Below, piece by piece: positions 21,766 through 32,908 of a stretch of DNA of 64,000 bases (its first letter is position 1; every line of letters starts with the position of its first letter). A program made the position numbers and the translations under genes. The notes under the pieces were generated by a model that was not told where the DNA came from, made no database searches, and saw only the letters and a program-made list of their open reading frames with translations. Source of the DNA: Adiantum capillus-veneris (taxonomy: Eukaryota > Streptophyta > Polypodiopsida > Polypodiales > Pteridaceae). The stretch lies in NCBI GenBank assembly GCA_014529385.2, contig CM043962.1:53027905-53091904 (forward strand). Direction: 5' to 3'.

Positions 21766-24700
21766 ATTTCCTGAAAGGAGAATCTCCTTTAAGTTCAGGG
21801 AAAAAGACATGTATATAGATGCTAAGGAAATGGGTAACACTATTGCCATTGTACATACACCAGCTTTCAACAAGTCAATAAAGAGCTCTATTTCCATGTA
21901 CATGATTTTTGTTAAAGATTCTCAAAATGAACCTAATGCTTTAGCAAAAGAAAATAAAAGCAACCAAAAGGAATTAGAGTTATCCAATTTTCTCAAGGGG
22001 TTTCAAGATGTTTTTATTGACGACATCCCTTGTGAGCTACCTCCTAAACGAGGTAATGATGACCATGCAATTGAACTTCTTCCAGGAAGTTCACCGCCTA
22101 ACAAACCTCCTTATAGAGTTTCTCAATATCAACAAGAGGAGATTATGCGGCAAGTGCATGAGTTAGTTGAGAAGGGTATGGTTAGGCCAAGCTCATCTCC
22201 ATTTTGCTCACCTGTGCTATTAGTGCGAAAGAAATACGGCACATATCGTATGTGTGTCGACTATAGAGCACTAAATAGGATCATTATCAAGAATAGGTTT
22301 CCCGTTCCACGGGTAGAAGACCTATTTGATAAGCTACAAGGATCGACCTACTTCAGTAGGATTGACCTAAAAAGTGGTTGTCATCAAATAAGGATAGTTG
22401 ATCAAGACATTGTAAAGACCGCATTTCGCACCACATTTGGTCTTTACGAATACATTGTCATGCCTTTTGGCTTGACCAATGCACCAGCCACGTTCAACCG
22501 CTTGATGGAGAAGCTGTTCAGGCCTCATCGAACCTTCACTGGAGTGTTCTTTGATGATATTATCATCTACTCCAATGCATTAGAGGAACACAAGCAACAC
22601 CTCCAGGTAATATTTCAAGTTTTGAGAGAGAATAAACTTTATGTTAATCGAAAGAAAAGTGAATTTTTCTTGCAAGAGATTCAGTATTTAGGTCACATTA
22701 TCTCTCAAGATGTCATCCAAATGGATCCATCAAAGTTAGAGGTAATAAAAGGATGGCCTAAACCAAGGAATCTTCATGAACTAAGAAGCTTTATAGGTAT
22801 GTGTGCATACTATAGATGCTTCATAGAAAAGTTCTCACAAATTGTGGGACCATTACATGACCTAACAAAGAAAAGCATTAGGTATACATGGTCTGCTAAG
22901 AAGAACAATGCTTTTGAAAAGCTTAAAGAAAAGCTTATCTCTCAACCTGTGCTTACACTACCGGATCTCTCAAAACCATTTGAGGTCCAATGTGATGCTT
23001 GTGGTGATTGCCTTGGAGCTGTTTTGCTCCAAGAAGGGCATGCCATAGGCTATGAGAGTCGAAGGCTCGACCCTGTTGAGCAAGCTCTAGGCATATATGA
23101 AAAGGAACTCCTTGCAGTTCTACATGCCTTAGACTCATGGAAGCACTATTTATTGGGGACTCCTTTCATTCTGCGAACGGATCACCAAAGTCTTAAGTAC
23201 TTCATGACGCAAACCAAGCTCTCCGACAAACAAATGAGGTGGGCAAATTTCCTTTCGCAATTTCATTTTCATATTGCTCACATTGCTAGCAAGCATAATC
23301 AAGTAGCTGATGCACTCTCAAGATGGCCGAGAGTGAATGCGGTTTCCATAGCAACTCACAATGATCTATCTTCAATGATAGATGAGTACGCTATTGATCC
23401 CAATTTTAGAGATGTGATTTCATCCCTTGCATTAGGGAAGAAAGAAGAACAATTTACCTTACAAGATGGTTATCTTCTCTATGGCAATAGACTATGTGTT
23501 ACTAACTCACTACGTGAGAAAGTAATGTCTGAATCTCATGCTCCACCTTATGCGGGGCATAGGGGGATTCAGTCTACTTTAAAGGGAATTGAAACATATT
23601 TCTATTGGCCTACCATGAAAGTGAACATACAAGAGTATGTTTCTAAATGTGTGGTATGCCAAAAGAAAAAATTTGATAGAGGGAAGCAACTTGGATTGCT
23701 TCAACCCTTGCCAATCCCTAATTCACCATGGGAGAGCATATCCATGGATTTTATCTTTGGATTGCCTAAGTCTATCCATGGGAATACGGGAATATGGAAG
23801 ATAGTAGACAGGTTCAGTAAACAAGCTCATTTTATACTTGTCAAAGAGACTATCAAAGCCCATCAAATGGCAACCCTCTTCATTTCACAAATTTTTAAGT
23901 ACCATGGCTTGCGAATGTCCATAGTGTCGGATAGAGATCCTAGAATGACCAGTAATTTCTGGAAGGGTCTCTTTGAGAATTTAGGGACAAGGCTAAACTT
24001 CTCTTCGGCCTATCATCCACAAATGGATGGCCAAAGTGAAATAGCTAACCTAACCATTCTCGATCTACTAAAAGCCTATGTAACAGAAGTAGATCAAAGA
24101 TCCCAATGGGAGAAGTACTTACCCTTAGTGGAGTATGCTTACAATAACACTGTACATACTTCCACGGGAAAAGCACCTTTCGAGGTAATTGAGGGAAGAT
24201 CAAAAAGTCCCTTGCTACTTAAGGTACATGGGAAGATCTTCGCTGCAGATGAGTATAGCCGAGACCTACAAGAATCTTTTCAAAAGATTAAGGATGCTAT
24301 CTCTATCTCACAGCAAAGGCAAAAGGCTGCTGCTGACAAGCACAGAAGAGCCCAAGACTTTAAAGAAAATGATTGGGTCTTGTTAAAGTTTCCCAAGGCT
24401 TGATTAAGGCACACGACGGGCAAGAATCCTACGGGCCACCAAAAGTACTATGCTAAACTAGCAAAAAGGTACTATGGTCCCTTCCAGATTCTTAGGCCAA
24501 TCAATGAGATGGCCTATCAACTCAAATTGCCCAATCATTGTCTCATACACAATGATTTCCATGTGATCCTATTAAAGCCTTACAAAGGAGAGCCACCTCA
24601 AGAACCAACTATTGAAGATCCACCGGAGATCGAGGACCAAGAGGAGGTGCTACAGCCCAAGTCCATTCTCCGACATGAAGACAAGGTACTAAGAGGCGGT

Positions 24701-24766
24701 AAGACTATCTGACGATATCTTATTAAGTTTAAGAATTATACTTTTGAAGATGCTAGATGGATGTAA
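21746..24766 (+). pseudogene. Element B pol: RT, RNase H, integrase, chromodomain
   Basis: The frame is continuous from ~21748 to 24766 apart from TGA codons at 24401-24403 and 24710-24712. RT shows PSSSPFCSPVLLVRKK, VDYRALN, MPFGLTNAPATFNR and an intact FFDD catalytic box at ~22549-22560. RNase H starts with the FEVQCDACGDCLGAVLLQ block (~22979) and ends at VADALSRWPR. Integrase has the HHCC finger (GHRGIQSTLKG...CVVCQ), then MDFIFGLPK, VSDRDPRM and DGQSEIAN, so D, D and E are all present. The C-terminus reads into a chromodomain-like block ([14 protein letters not shown], then FEDARWM) that would guide integration to chromatin. Both TGA codons could be CGA changed by one C-to-T step. All catalytic residues look intact, but the -frame join at ~21750 and the two stops make it non-autonomous. 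Confidence 0.9.
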
Positions 24767-25180
24767 GGCATACAATTAAAGGATAACCTAAACCTTGTCA
24801 ATGCTTACAATGCTTCCCAAGAGTAAGCAATGTACAAAATGTTAAAAATGAACAAAGTTTTTGTCTTATAAGACTCTCTTTTTCTTTATTGTGCACAAAA
24901 ATGAAGTAGTATGCATGCTTAGATCAAGTTTGCGGAGACGACGTCTCCCAAACACCAAGTAGAGCTTGTCACTCTATTATAGAAGACCGATAGGACTAAT
25001 GTGCAGACATGCTTGCGGCAGCCTAAGGCTCTCAAGCGCCAAATGGACTAGTCATCCATTGTGGAATGATGTCGTAGGGTAACATAGGGATCCTCTACCC
25101 GCTAAGAAAAGGACTCATGAATATGCTTTATCTTCTCTACACCATAGTCGAGGACGACTATGATTTCAAGAGAGAGGTAA
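24767..25180 (+). other. Element B 3' untranslated region and polypurine tract
   Basis: Non-coding DNA lies between the chromodomain stop and the 3' LTR. The last bases, TTTCAAGAGAGAGGTAA (ending 25180), are a purine tract in the position of the PPT, preceded by the chromovirus-typical TCGAGGACGACTATG. Confidence 0.65.
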
Positions 25181-25511
25181 TGTCATAATAATCAATATCT
25201 AATTCTCCTAAATGATTTTCTCATATTAAACTGATCATTTGATGTGGGGAAGTGCCAGGGGAGAAAAGGCTAGAATATTGGTTAAGCTAGCAGACCGGCC
25301 ACAGTAGGGATCCAAAGAAGGGAAAATAGGGATCTAAAGGGGGGCCATCTGCAAAAGAGCCATGTGCAACAATGGGCTAAAAAGATCCTAAGGTTCAGCC
25401 CATTAAGACTTCCAAAATGCTAAGGTTCCAAAATTCAAAGGTTGTGTCCAAAGGGTTAAAGATTAGGGGTAATTGGATGCTTTGTGTGCTCTCCAAAGTC
25501 AACACATATCC
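25181..25511 (+). mobile_element. Element B 3' LTR, truncated after 331 bp
   Basis: It matches the first ~310 bases of the 5' LTR from TGTCATAATAATC to AACACATATCC, with one ~20-base local duplication near 25318-25340. Beyond 25511 the sequence switches to the inverted RT of element C. The remaining ~1240 bases of the LTR are missing. Confidence 0.85.
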
Positions 25512-26689
25512 TTCTCCCTCAATGCTTGAAAAATCTTGTCGGGATGTTGCTTATGTTCCTCCAAAGACTTGGAGTAGATGATGATATCATCAAAGAACAC
25601 TCCAGTGAATTTACGGTACGGTCTAAAAACTTTCTCCATTAGACGATTGAATGTAGCTGATGCATTAGTCAAGCCAAAAGGCATGACTAGATATTCATAA
25701 AGACCAAACGTTGTGCGAAATGCGGTCTTTATGATATCTTCATCCACTATCCTTATTTGATGATATCCACTCTTAAGGTCAATCCTACTAAAGTAGGTAG
25801 AGCCTTGTAGCATATCAAACAGATGTTCTACCCAAGGCACGGGAAATCTGTTTTTGATAGTGATATGGTTTAGTGTTGGATAGTCCACACATATACGATA
25901 TGTATCATCTTTCTTTTGCACCAATTCCTATACTTGCCTCATGATCTCCTCTTGTTGAGCTTGTAAGAATCGATAAGGAGGCTTGTTAGGCGGTGAGCTT
26001 CCTAGAAGGAGCTCAATGCGATGGTCATCATCCCCTCATTTTGGAGGTAAGTCCATAGGGATATCATCGATGAACACATCTTGGAATCCTTTTAGACAAT
26101 TAGACAAGTCTAACTCTTCTTGATTCCTACCATTTACATTTGATGAAACATAAGGATCTTTTAGAGACTCTTTGACAAAAATCATGTACACAAAAACTGA
26201 GCTCTTCATTGATTTATCCAAAGCAGGAGAATTTACAAGTGGAATGGTGCAACCATACTCACGAGCATCTATATACATATTCTTTTCCCTATAGGTGAAG
26301 TAGATTCTCCTTTCAGGGAACTTCATATTGACAGCCATGCAATCAAACCATGGCGCCCCTAGGATAGCATCCTCATGTTGAAGAGGAGAGATGGAAAAGT
26401 CTTCTTTGTCGACATATATTTGGACATGAAGCCTCAACTTCCCAATCAAGGGAGTAACTGAGGCTTGCTGTCCCTTGAAAGTTTTGTCAGCCATTACCAT
26501 ATCTCCCATCTCAAAATCTTGAATGTCGAGCTTGGTGGCCAACTCCATGGATATGAAGTTGTGAGTAGAGACAGGGTCAAACAAGATGAAGGCATCATGC
26601 TCTCTTACCTTTCCCCAAGAATAGGAAAGTGATGATCCTTTGCAATGAGCATCCTCTTTTGGAGCTTCGATGGTGGAAGCCCTAGGAGT
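25499..26689 (-). pseudogene. Element C: inverted protease-RT fragment of the B family
   Basis: Read on the minus strand from 26689 to about 25510, this is the end of gag, protease and the first half of RT of a close relative of element B. The protease motif reads FDPVSTHNFIS, with Val for the active-site Gly. The RT shows VDYPTLN, MPFGLTNASATFNR and an intact FFDD box, then stops at the junction. About 48 bases are missing from the RT finger region relative to element B. TGA (26036-26038) and a second stop near 25928 interrupt it. It continues in frame across the point where element B is frameshifted, which helps locate B's lesion. Confidence 0.85.
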
Positions 26690-27328
26690 TGTTAGGAAAT
26701 AGGGTGTAGCTTAGTAGATAATTGAGTAGATTACTTAATGAAGAGAGATAATTTTCACACACAAGAGATTATAGAGTAGAGAGAGAGACAGAGTACACAC
26801 GATATACATGGTTCACCCAATGTGGGCTACCTCCAAGGGAAAGCAGCCACTCAATGGCTTTAGTACTTCAAAACAAGAAGTAGGTTACAAAGGGATTATA
26901 CCCTTTTGGAGCTCCCGCCTTGCTTCACTCTCACCACCTCACACCCACCTTGTTTCATCAACTTCACACTATGAAATGTGTGTAGAAATGGCCTCCTTTT
27001 AAAGTCCAAAAGGGATGCCCTCTCATTAGAGGCAGCCATGTATAGCCGCCCTTGTGTAGATAAGTCCAAATTGGACCCTCCAATCCGCCCATGTGTGGCC
27101 GCCCTTGAGAAGAAAAGTCCTTCTTTGGAATTGTCCACTGTCCATTGGCCATTGACTTCCAACCACTGGCCACCGGCCAAACGACTGGCTATTTTTTGAC
27201 CACTTTTTGGCCGCCGTCCGGCCATAATATTTCGGCAAAAAGGAATATTCCAACGAAGATAGTATCCAACTTGGGCTCGAGACTGGCCATGAAAATTTTG
27301 ATTTCCGACGAGTGATTTTATTTTTTGA
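26690..27328 (-). mobile_element. Inverted LTR of the copia-E family, 5' end missing
   Basis: The reverse complement matches the element E LTR (42999-43814): the right terminus TATTTCCTAACA, the (GAGA) stretch, GGTGAACCA, the GAAGTTGATG segment and the CGGCGGCC-rich U3 minisatellite. The first ~100 bases of the LTR (TGTTAAGTATGG...) are absent and the sequence passes into repeat R1 near 27330-27340. No internal element sequence is attached, so it is a solo or truncated LTR. The TATA region is mutated relative to element E. Confidence 0.8.
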
Positions 27329-27339
27329 CAAGTTATTTT

Positions 27340-28260
27340 CATTAGGAAAAATATGGACTCTCCATGGGACTTATAAGAATCCCTAATTTTAAGGAAGTAT
27401 GTTGTGATTAAGGGAGACAAAGGAAATGATGGGGGCTATTTTGGTAGGTCATTTTCTAGCCTTTAAGCCTAGAAAAGGTGGGGTAAGTAGTGACTAGGAG
27501 GCTACCTTCTTTGTCTAGCTTTTCAGCATCTCCTAGATAAAAGGGGGTGCCATAAAGAGGGAGAGGGACCTTTGTAAAAAAAGAGAACCCCACCTTTCAT
27601 TTTTTTCTAAAGGCTTGGCCAAAAATAAACTCTAAAAATTTGAAATTTATTGAAATTTTCAAAAGTAGTCATTTCCCCCCAAAAAGTGACCCCAAACCTA
27701 TTCTGATATCAAAACATCATTTTCTGCCTCCAAAATACCTTTCTCTCTCTCCATGTCTCCTCTTTTTCTCTCTCACTCCCCTTCCTCAAAGTAGCCATGC
27801 CCACCATAGCCAAGACCTGCTGCATCTCCCTCTTCATCTAAATGCTAAATCCTCCTTCTCACTCTTACAGAATTTTGCATCTCCCTCTCCATCTACCTGC
27901 TAAACTCTCCCTCTCATTCTCACACACTCCTGGATCTGCCTCTTCATCTACCTACTAAACCCTTCCTCTCACTGTCACATTCCTCTCCTCTCTTCTTTCT
28001 ATCCCTGTACCCTATTCCATTGTTCACTGTCCTCCCTAAAAAATACCAAGATCTATAGCAACTACCTCTTCATCTACCTCCTCAATCTTCCATTTCAATA
28101 TCAATGTCCCCTCCCCTGACCCTACCCTTCCCTCCCACTCAACTTACCCTATCAACCAAGCCCACCCTGATTACAAGCTAATGTAGTTGTCTTCACATCC
28201 ACCTTTGCCTCTATTGCATCCCACAACACTAATACCCAACTTCTACAAGCTATGGAAAAG
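27340..28260. repeat. Dispersed repeat R1, copy 1
   Basis: The segment begins ATTAGGAAAAATATGGACTC and later has AAATTTGAAATTTATTGAAA, TGACC, and CT-rich sequence with CCACCATAGCC. The same order of blocks occurs at 42434-42998 and continues after element E at 48661. It has no coding content. Its class is unknown; an LTR or leader of another element is possible. Confidence 0.55.
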
Positions 28261-29442
28261 ACTCTAGCATACCCAACTTCTTGCAAGCTATGGAACATAA
28301 TATTTCTTTTTTATGTAAGGTGGAGTCACATCACAAACTTTCTAGTTGGAAGGACACAGAAGAGTGCCTCTGCACCACAGGTGGAAACTCCATAGCCATG
28401 AGACAGAGATGGATCCCAAGCATATGAAGGTCAAGTATGTAAAGCAATGGTGATGTTACTTTACATTAGGGCACTAGTTTCAAACCCGAGTGTATTTGAG
28501 GCAACATTTGAAGAATTTAGATCTGAACTCTATACATGCCGATCATGTATCCATAATGCCCAAAGCTATCAACATAGATTTTCCTTTGTAATCTCATAAA
28601 ATCATGTTTGAGGTGGTCTACAATGGACATGGTTTTCTAACAACAAGCACTATGGCTTTAATATATGAAATCTTTGATCTTGCAAATTATTTTCCATGTA
28701 GCAATTTCTTTGAAGATTTGATTCTTACTGAGGGGTTTGATGCTTATACAAGTGTGTCACATGAATACGGTAAATTCTTGGTGAATACTAGGGGTTCATA
28801 ACTAATATAGAAAGTATTGAACCAATGTTGAGAATTATGCTAGTGGGGAGGATTACCCATCACTCATAAGTCTGCATCAAGATGGTCCATGTAATTGCAT
28901 CATGGTAGCATTTCTGAGGCTGCAAAACTATATCAACCAATGATTCAAAGGTAGGGGCTAGTTGGTTAGTTTAGGAGAGCAGGCAAGGGTGCCTATTCAT
29001 GCATTGGATGGAAAAGAGACATGGGATGGGTTTAGAAAACCTTTATTATCTCTCTCTCTCTCTCTCTTCCCCCCCCCCCCCCCCCCCCCCAATATCTCTT
29101 TGCTTTCAGCTAGCTAGCCATGTATGATCAATTATTTTTTGCATAAAATTATAGAGTAGTGTTTTGTACTAATAGAATATTGGCTCCTTTATGGGTAGCT
29201 TCTTTAAGAATCAATTATCTCTCTCTGTATCTCTCCTTTTTGGGTAGCTCTGTTTCACTAGTAGGCCTTTGTGACACTAAAAAGTGTCTTGTACAACCAA
29301 CAAAAGCACCCCCTTTTTCTTTAGAGACCAAAACTAGAGAATACACACTATGGGGCACTATCCTGAAAATCAAAGGGAGGCTTGCAACGCGCCATGGTAT
29401 GAGATAGCTATTATTGCATGGTTGAGTGAAGTTTGAACATCC
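28261..29442. other. No recognisable gene; CT/poly-C tract inside
   Basis: A few short ORFs (e.g. 28604-28801 on +) lack domains. A (TC)n array followed by 22 C is at ~29050-29090. Nothing else can be supported. Confidence 0.35.
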
Positions 29443-29800
29443 TGTAGGACCATGTCAACCATGCCAAAGCAAGCAGGCACAGATAGAAGGCAAGGCAAGG
29501 GATGCATAGGCCTTGGGAGGCCCAAAGAAAGCCTGCCACAAGGGAGCGCATTTGGGCCTTCTATAGGTCTATGGAAGGCCCAAATGCGCTCCCTTGTGGT
29601 AGGGGTTCATAGGCCTTGGGAAGCCCAAAGAAAGCCTGCCACAAGGGAGCACATTTGGGCGTTCCATAGACCTATGGAAGGCCCAAATGCGCTCCCTTGT
29701 GGCAGGCTTTCTTTGGGCCTCCCAAGGCCTATGCACCCCCTGCCTTGCCTCCTACTCTTTGTGCTTGCTTAGTTTTGGGCATGGTGGCCTTGGGCCTACA
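29443..29800. repeat. 358-bp fold-back with ~120-bp inverted arms
   Basis: The left arm (from TGTAGGACC at 29443) is the inverse complement of the right arm (to CCTACA at 29800), with near-perfect pairing over GCATAGGCCTTGGGAGGCCC and onward at about 29504-29557 versus 29679-29734. Two more partial copies of the arm lie inside (29573-29600 inverted, 29608-29665 direct), so the centre can form two smaller hairpins. It has the shape of a fold-back transposon or an inverted-repeat siRNA/miRNA-like locus. No target duplication is evident. ORF 29452-29772 is a by-product of the repeat. Confidence 0.75.
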
Positions 29801-30096
29801 AGATAACCATGAACATCCATCCAAAGAATCATTTTACAAAACTATAGCTCATATGATATATCTAGAAAAAGAAAACTCATCCTCTACTACAAATGGCTAT
29901 AGATCGCTCACCATGTGCAGGATGCATTCTCTACTCATTCTCTGCTACAGATGGCTCAAAGTATGCATGATGCATACTCAATTAGCAAGCAATCCAAGGA
30001 ATAACTTGTCTTGGGTTTGATCCATGTATCATGTCATTTATCCATCATAAGAGTGTATCCTCAATAAAGGGGCAATGCCCTTGAGTTCCAAAAGGG

Positions 30097-30101
<5 letters not shown>

Positions 30102-30176
<75 letters not shown>
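30102..30176. repeat. (CT)n microsatellite
   Basis: About 75 bases of nearly pure CT, ending a few bases before the outer edge of the D1 LTR at 30184. Confidence 0.9.
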
Positions 30177-30177
<1 letters not shown>

Positions 30178-30183
30178 CCCTAG

Positions 30184-31210
30184 TGAGGCGGTCTGGGGCG
30201 GGCAACAAGAGAGGCGACCTCTAAAAACCCCTCAAGGCTCCCGTGCTGCTCAATTGGGGCTGGGGCAACGACAAGCACAACAAAACAGCAAACCCACAGC
30301 CAAACCCAAACAAGATAGGGGCACCACCTAGTTATGGTATGCGAACTAGGACGCAAGAGAGATTTTGGTACAACCAAGAAGATGCACCACACAACACACA
30401 CAAGAAAACTCACACCAAGACATGCACAAAATGGACCAGAGAGAGCTAGAGCAAAGGGAAGAGAGAGAGGAAAGGATCTTGCATAATACCTTATTTGTGA
30501 CTTGCAAATGGAGCTGGTTCGTTATGATGCTATCGTAGAACTTGTACAAAAACTCACTCAATGCTTAGTGATTGCTAATCATTTCCAAAACACACACACA
30601 CACTGTCTTAGGGTGTGGGAGACCTCTCACCACAATACCCTCTTACAATGGACACAAAACTGGCAATGAAAAACACATAACACTTTCTACAATCAAGATC
30701 AACCGATAAAAACTCAAAATACACAAGTCACCTTGAATTCACCAAACCGTATTGCACAAATGGAAGGACGAAGATTTGAACGTCGAATCACGCCTTTGAT
30801 GCACCAAACCTCAATTTATTGATGATGAAGGAGCATATACAATAGTGGTTTTGAGATTTGTGGAACTCACGCTCTCTCACTTGCAATGTGTAGCTTGAAG
30901 GCTTCTCTCACACCAAGAGTGAAGCTCACAAGTGGTTGCTACACCTAAGTCTCTCCTCACGCATAGAGTGTTGGGGTGCTATGTGAGATGTTGGAGGTTG
31001 TTTTACAAGAAGGAGAGGGGCCTATTTATAGGTTGGAGAACCCTCATTAAGATTATTGGAAATCCTAATTTACAAGCTAACAAATCAGGATTATGATTTT
31101 TTTGAATATCAAAACATGGCGGGCCTTCTTTGTCTGCTTGAGTCATGGGTGTGGGCTCAAAAGAGAGCATTATTGATGGTAGATAAGGTGAAAGTAAAGT
31201 TTTAAGTAAG

Positions 31211-31275
<65 letters not shown>

Positions 31276-31817
31276 ACTTTGTACATGTCTTGAGGTGAGG
31301 TGTCTTTTATGGTTAGGTCAATGCTATTTTGTGTTAGTATGTTAGTGGTTAGTGTTAGTAATTACTAGAAAGTTAATGGTACATTTACAATGGGTAGAAT
31401 GAGGTGGATGGTTGAAGTAAGATGGTTGAATGAAGTGAGCAAATCCTTGTGATGGTGAAGCTTGAAGAAGTTTTGGAATTACTTGTGTAGGTTCTCAAAA
31501 TGACTATCGATCTTCTTCTTTGTCTTCCCTTCTTTACGCCACCGCCGCCAAGGTTGATTATCATGATGAAAATGGTAATTCCGTTGATGAGATCTCTTGA
31601 TTTGCAGAGGTTAAGCATGGTACACATGCTGAATTTATGTATATATATAAGGAGTAAGATGGAATTGTACTTTGGAGATAATAGAGAGAGGCATAGAGAT
31701 GGTGTATGTACATAGAGAGCTCATATGAGAGCTATGGGAGTAAGTGGGGAGGTTAATGGTGAAGAAGGTGAGAGAAACCATTGAAGGTGTAGGGTTGAGT
31801 GAGGAATTGAGAGGAAT

Positions 31818-31864
<47 letters not shown>

Positions 31865-32880
31865 AGTGTGGAAAGAGGTGAGAGAAGACTATGGGCTACT
31901 TGTGAGAAAAGTGGGCAGACTGGGGTCCACTCAAAAAATCATAGATCACCGCTGGTAGCTCCAAAAATCATGAAAACATTTGAGGTGATTATTCAAAGAG
32001 TGGGCTACATTTTCTCTTTGACAACCGCTCCAAATTCGGAGTGGAGATAGGTGCCAAAATTCTCACCAAAAAGCCTTTTTTAATGCCTGCAAAAGTCTTT
32101 TAGTGGCCCCCTCCTTTGTCATATCATAATACAAAGCATCCAAGTTGCCCTTGACCCATGCATGGAGGAGGATTATTGGTGAATAAAGAAATATATACAT
32201 GGTGGGACTAGTGTATGGACTATTCATGGACATTAGCTCAATGAGCACATGGTGTTAGAATAATGAGTAAAAATAATAATAAAAATATGGAGGAATTATG
32301 GATATGGAAAGATATTGGAATCATATGATATGGTCCCTCTTTGTATTATTTTGGGTGAAAGAGGAAAAGGTATGCAAGTAAATAATATAATAAACGTGAC
32401 CAATGAGTAGAAAATCAATTTTTTTTGTTTTCACGAGGGTGAGGGTGAAAATGTGGGGATGATTCGTATAAAAGAAAAATATGAGGTTAGAGTATGTACA
32501 CATTGGCAAAATATACTTATGGTGTAAGAGGATGAAAGAAGGCATACACAGGTTTAATAAAACACACACCTAAGTATAAATATTTAAATAAAATACCAGA
32601 ATAATTATAAAAATCCCTATATTTAGGCCATATATATAATGAAATATTTACACACAAATGGGCCATAATATATTTTAGTTTTTTGATTTTATTTATTTTT
32701 TTGACTCAACTAGCCCAGTGACTAGCTAGCTGAGGATTTTAAGCAGATATGGGAAAAGCCCCCTAACTCACACACGCCTATTTACAGTGAAATGGTAGGG
32801 ATAGCCATAGCGTTTGGGTGAATTTTGTAGGGTGGAGTAACTTACTATGGCGATTATGGAGAGCGGAAAAACGGCTATCA
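30184..32880 (-). mobile_element. Element D1 3' LTR (~2697 bp)
   Basis: On the minus strand it runs from TGATAGCCG (32880) to CCTCA (30184). It aligns over its full length with the plus-strand copy at 50723-53418 and the minus-strand copy at 56633-59292, which defines both edges. Internal landmarks are a (GT)n array (31826-31861), a ~60-base (GA)n array (31214-31273) and a TATA box, CCTATAAATAGG on the minus strand (~31021-31032). The long R-U5 part after the TATA box is ~850 bases. It contains no real ORF. Confidence 0.88.
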
Positions 32881-32883
32881 TTA

Positions 32884-32893
32884 GCCCTCCCCC
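32884..32893 (-). promoter_or_regulatory. Polypurine tract of element D1
   Basis: GGGGGAGGGC on the minus strand lies between the pol stop and the TG of the LTR. The sister element D2 has the equivalent tract at 59296-59305. Confidence 0.7.
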
Positions 32894-32908
32894 AGAATGA
32901 TGGTATAT

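Noticed and set aside
29452-29772. 106-aa plus-strand ORF
   Set aside because: It lies wholly inside the fold-back repeat and its peptide repeats simply mirror the inverted arms.
31820-32050. ORF beginning with a Cys-Val repeat
   Set aside because: It is a (GT)n microsatellite inside the D1 LTR and changes length between LTR copies.
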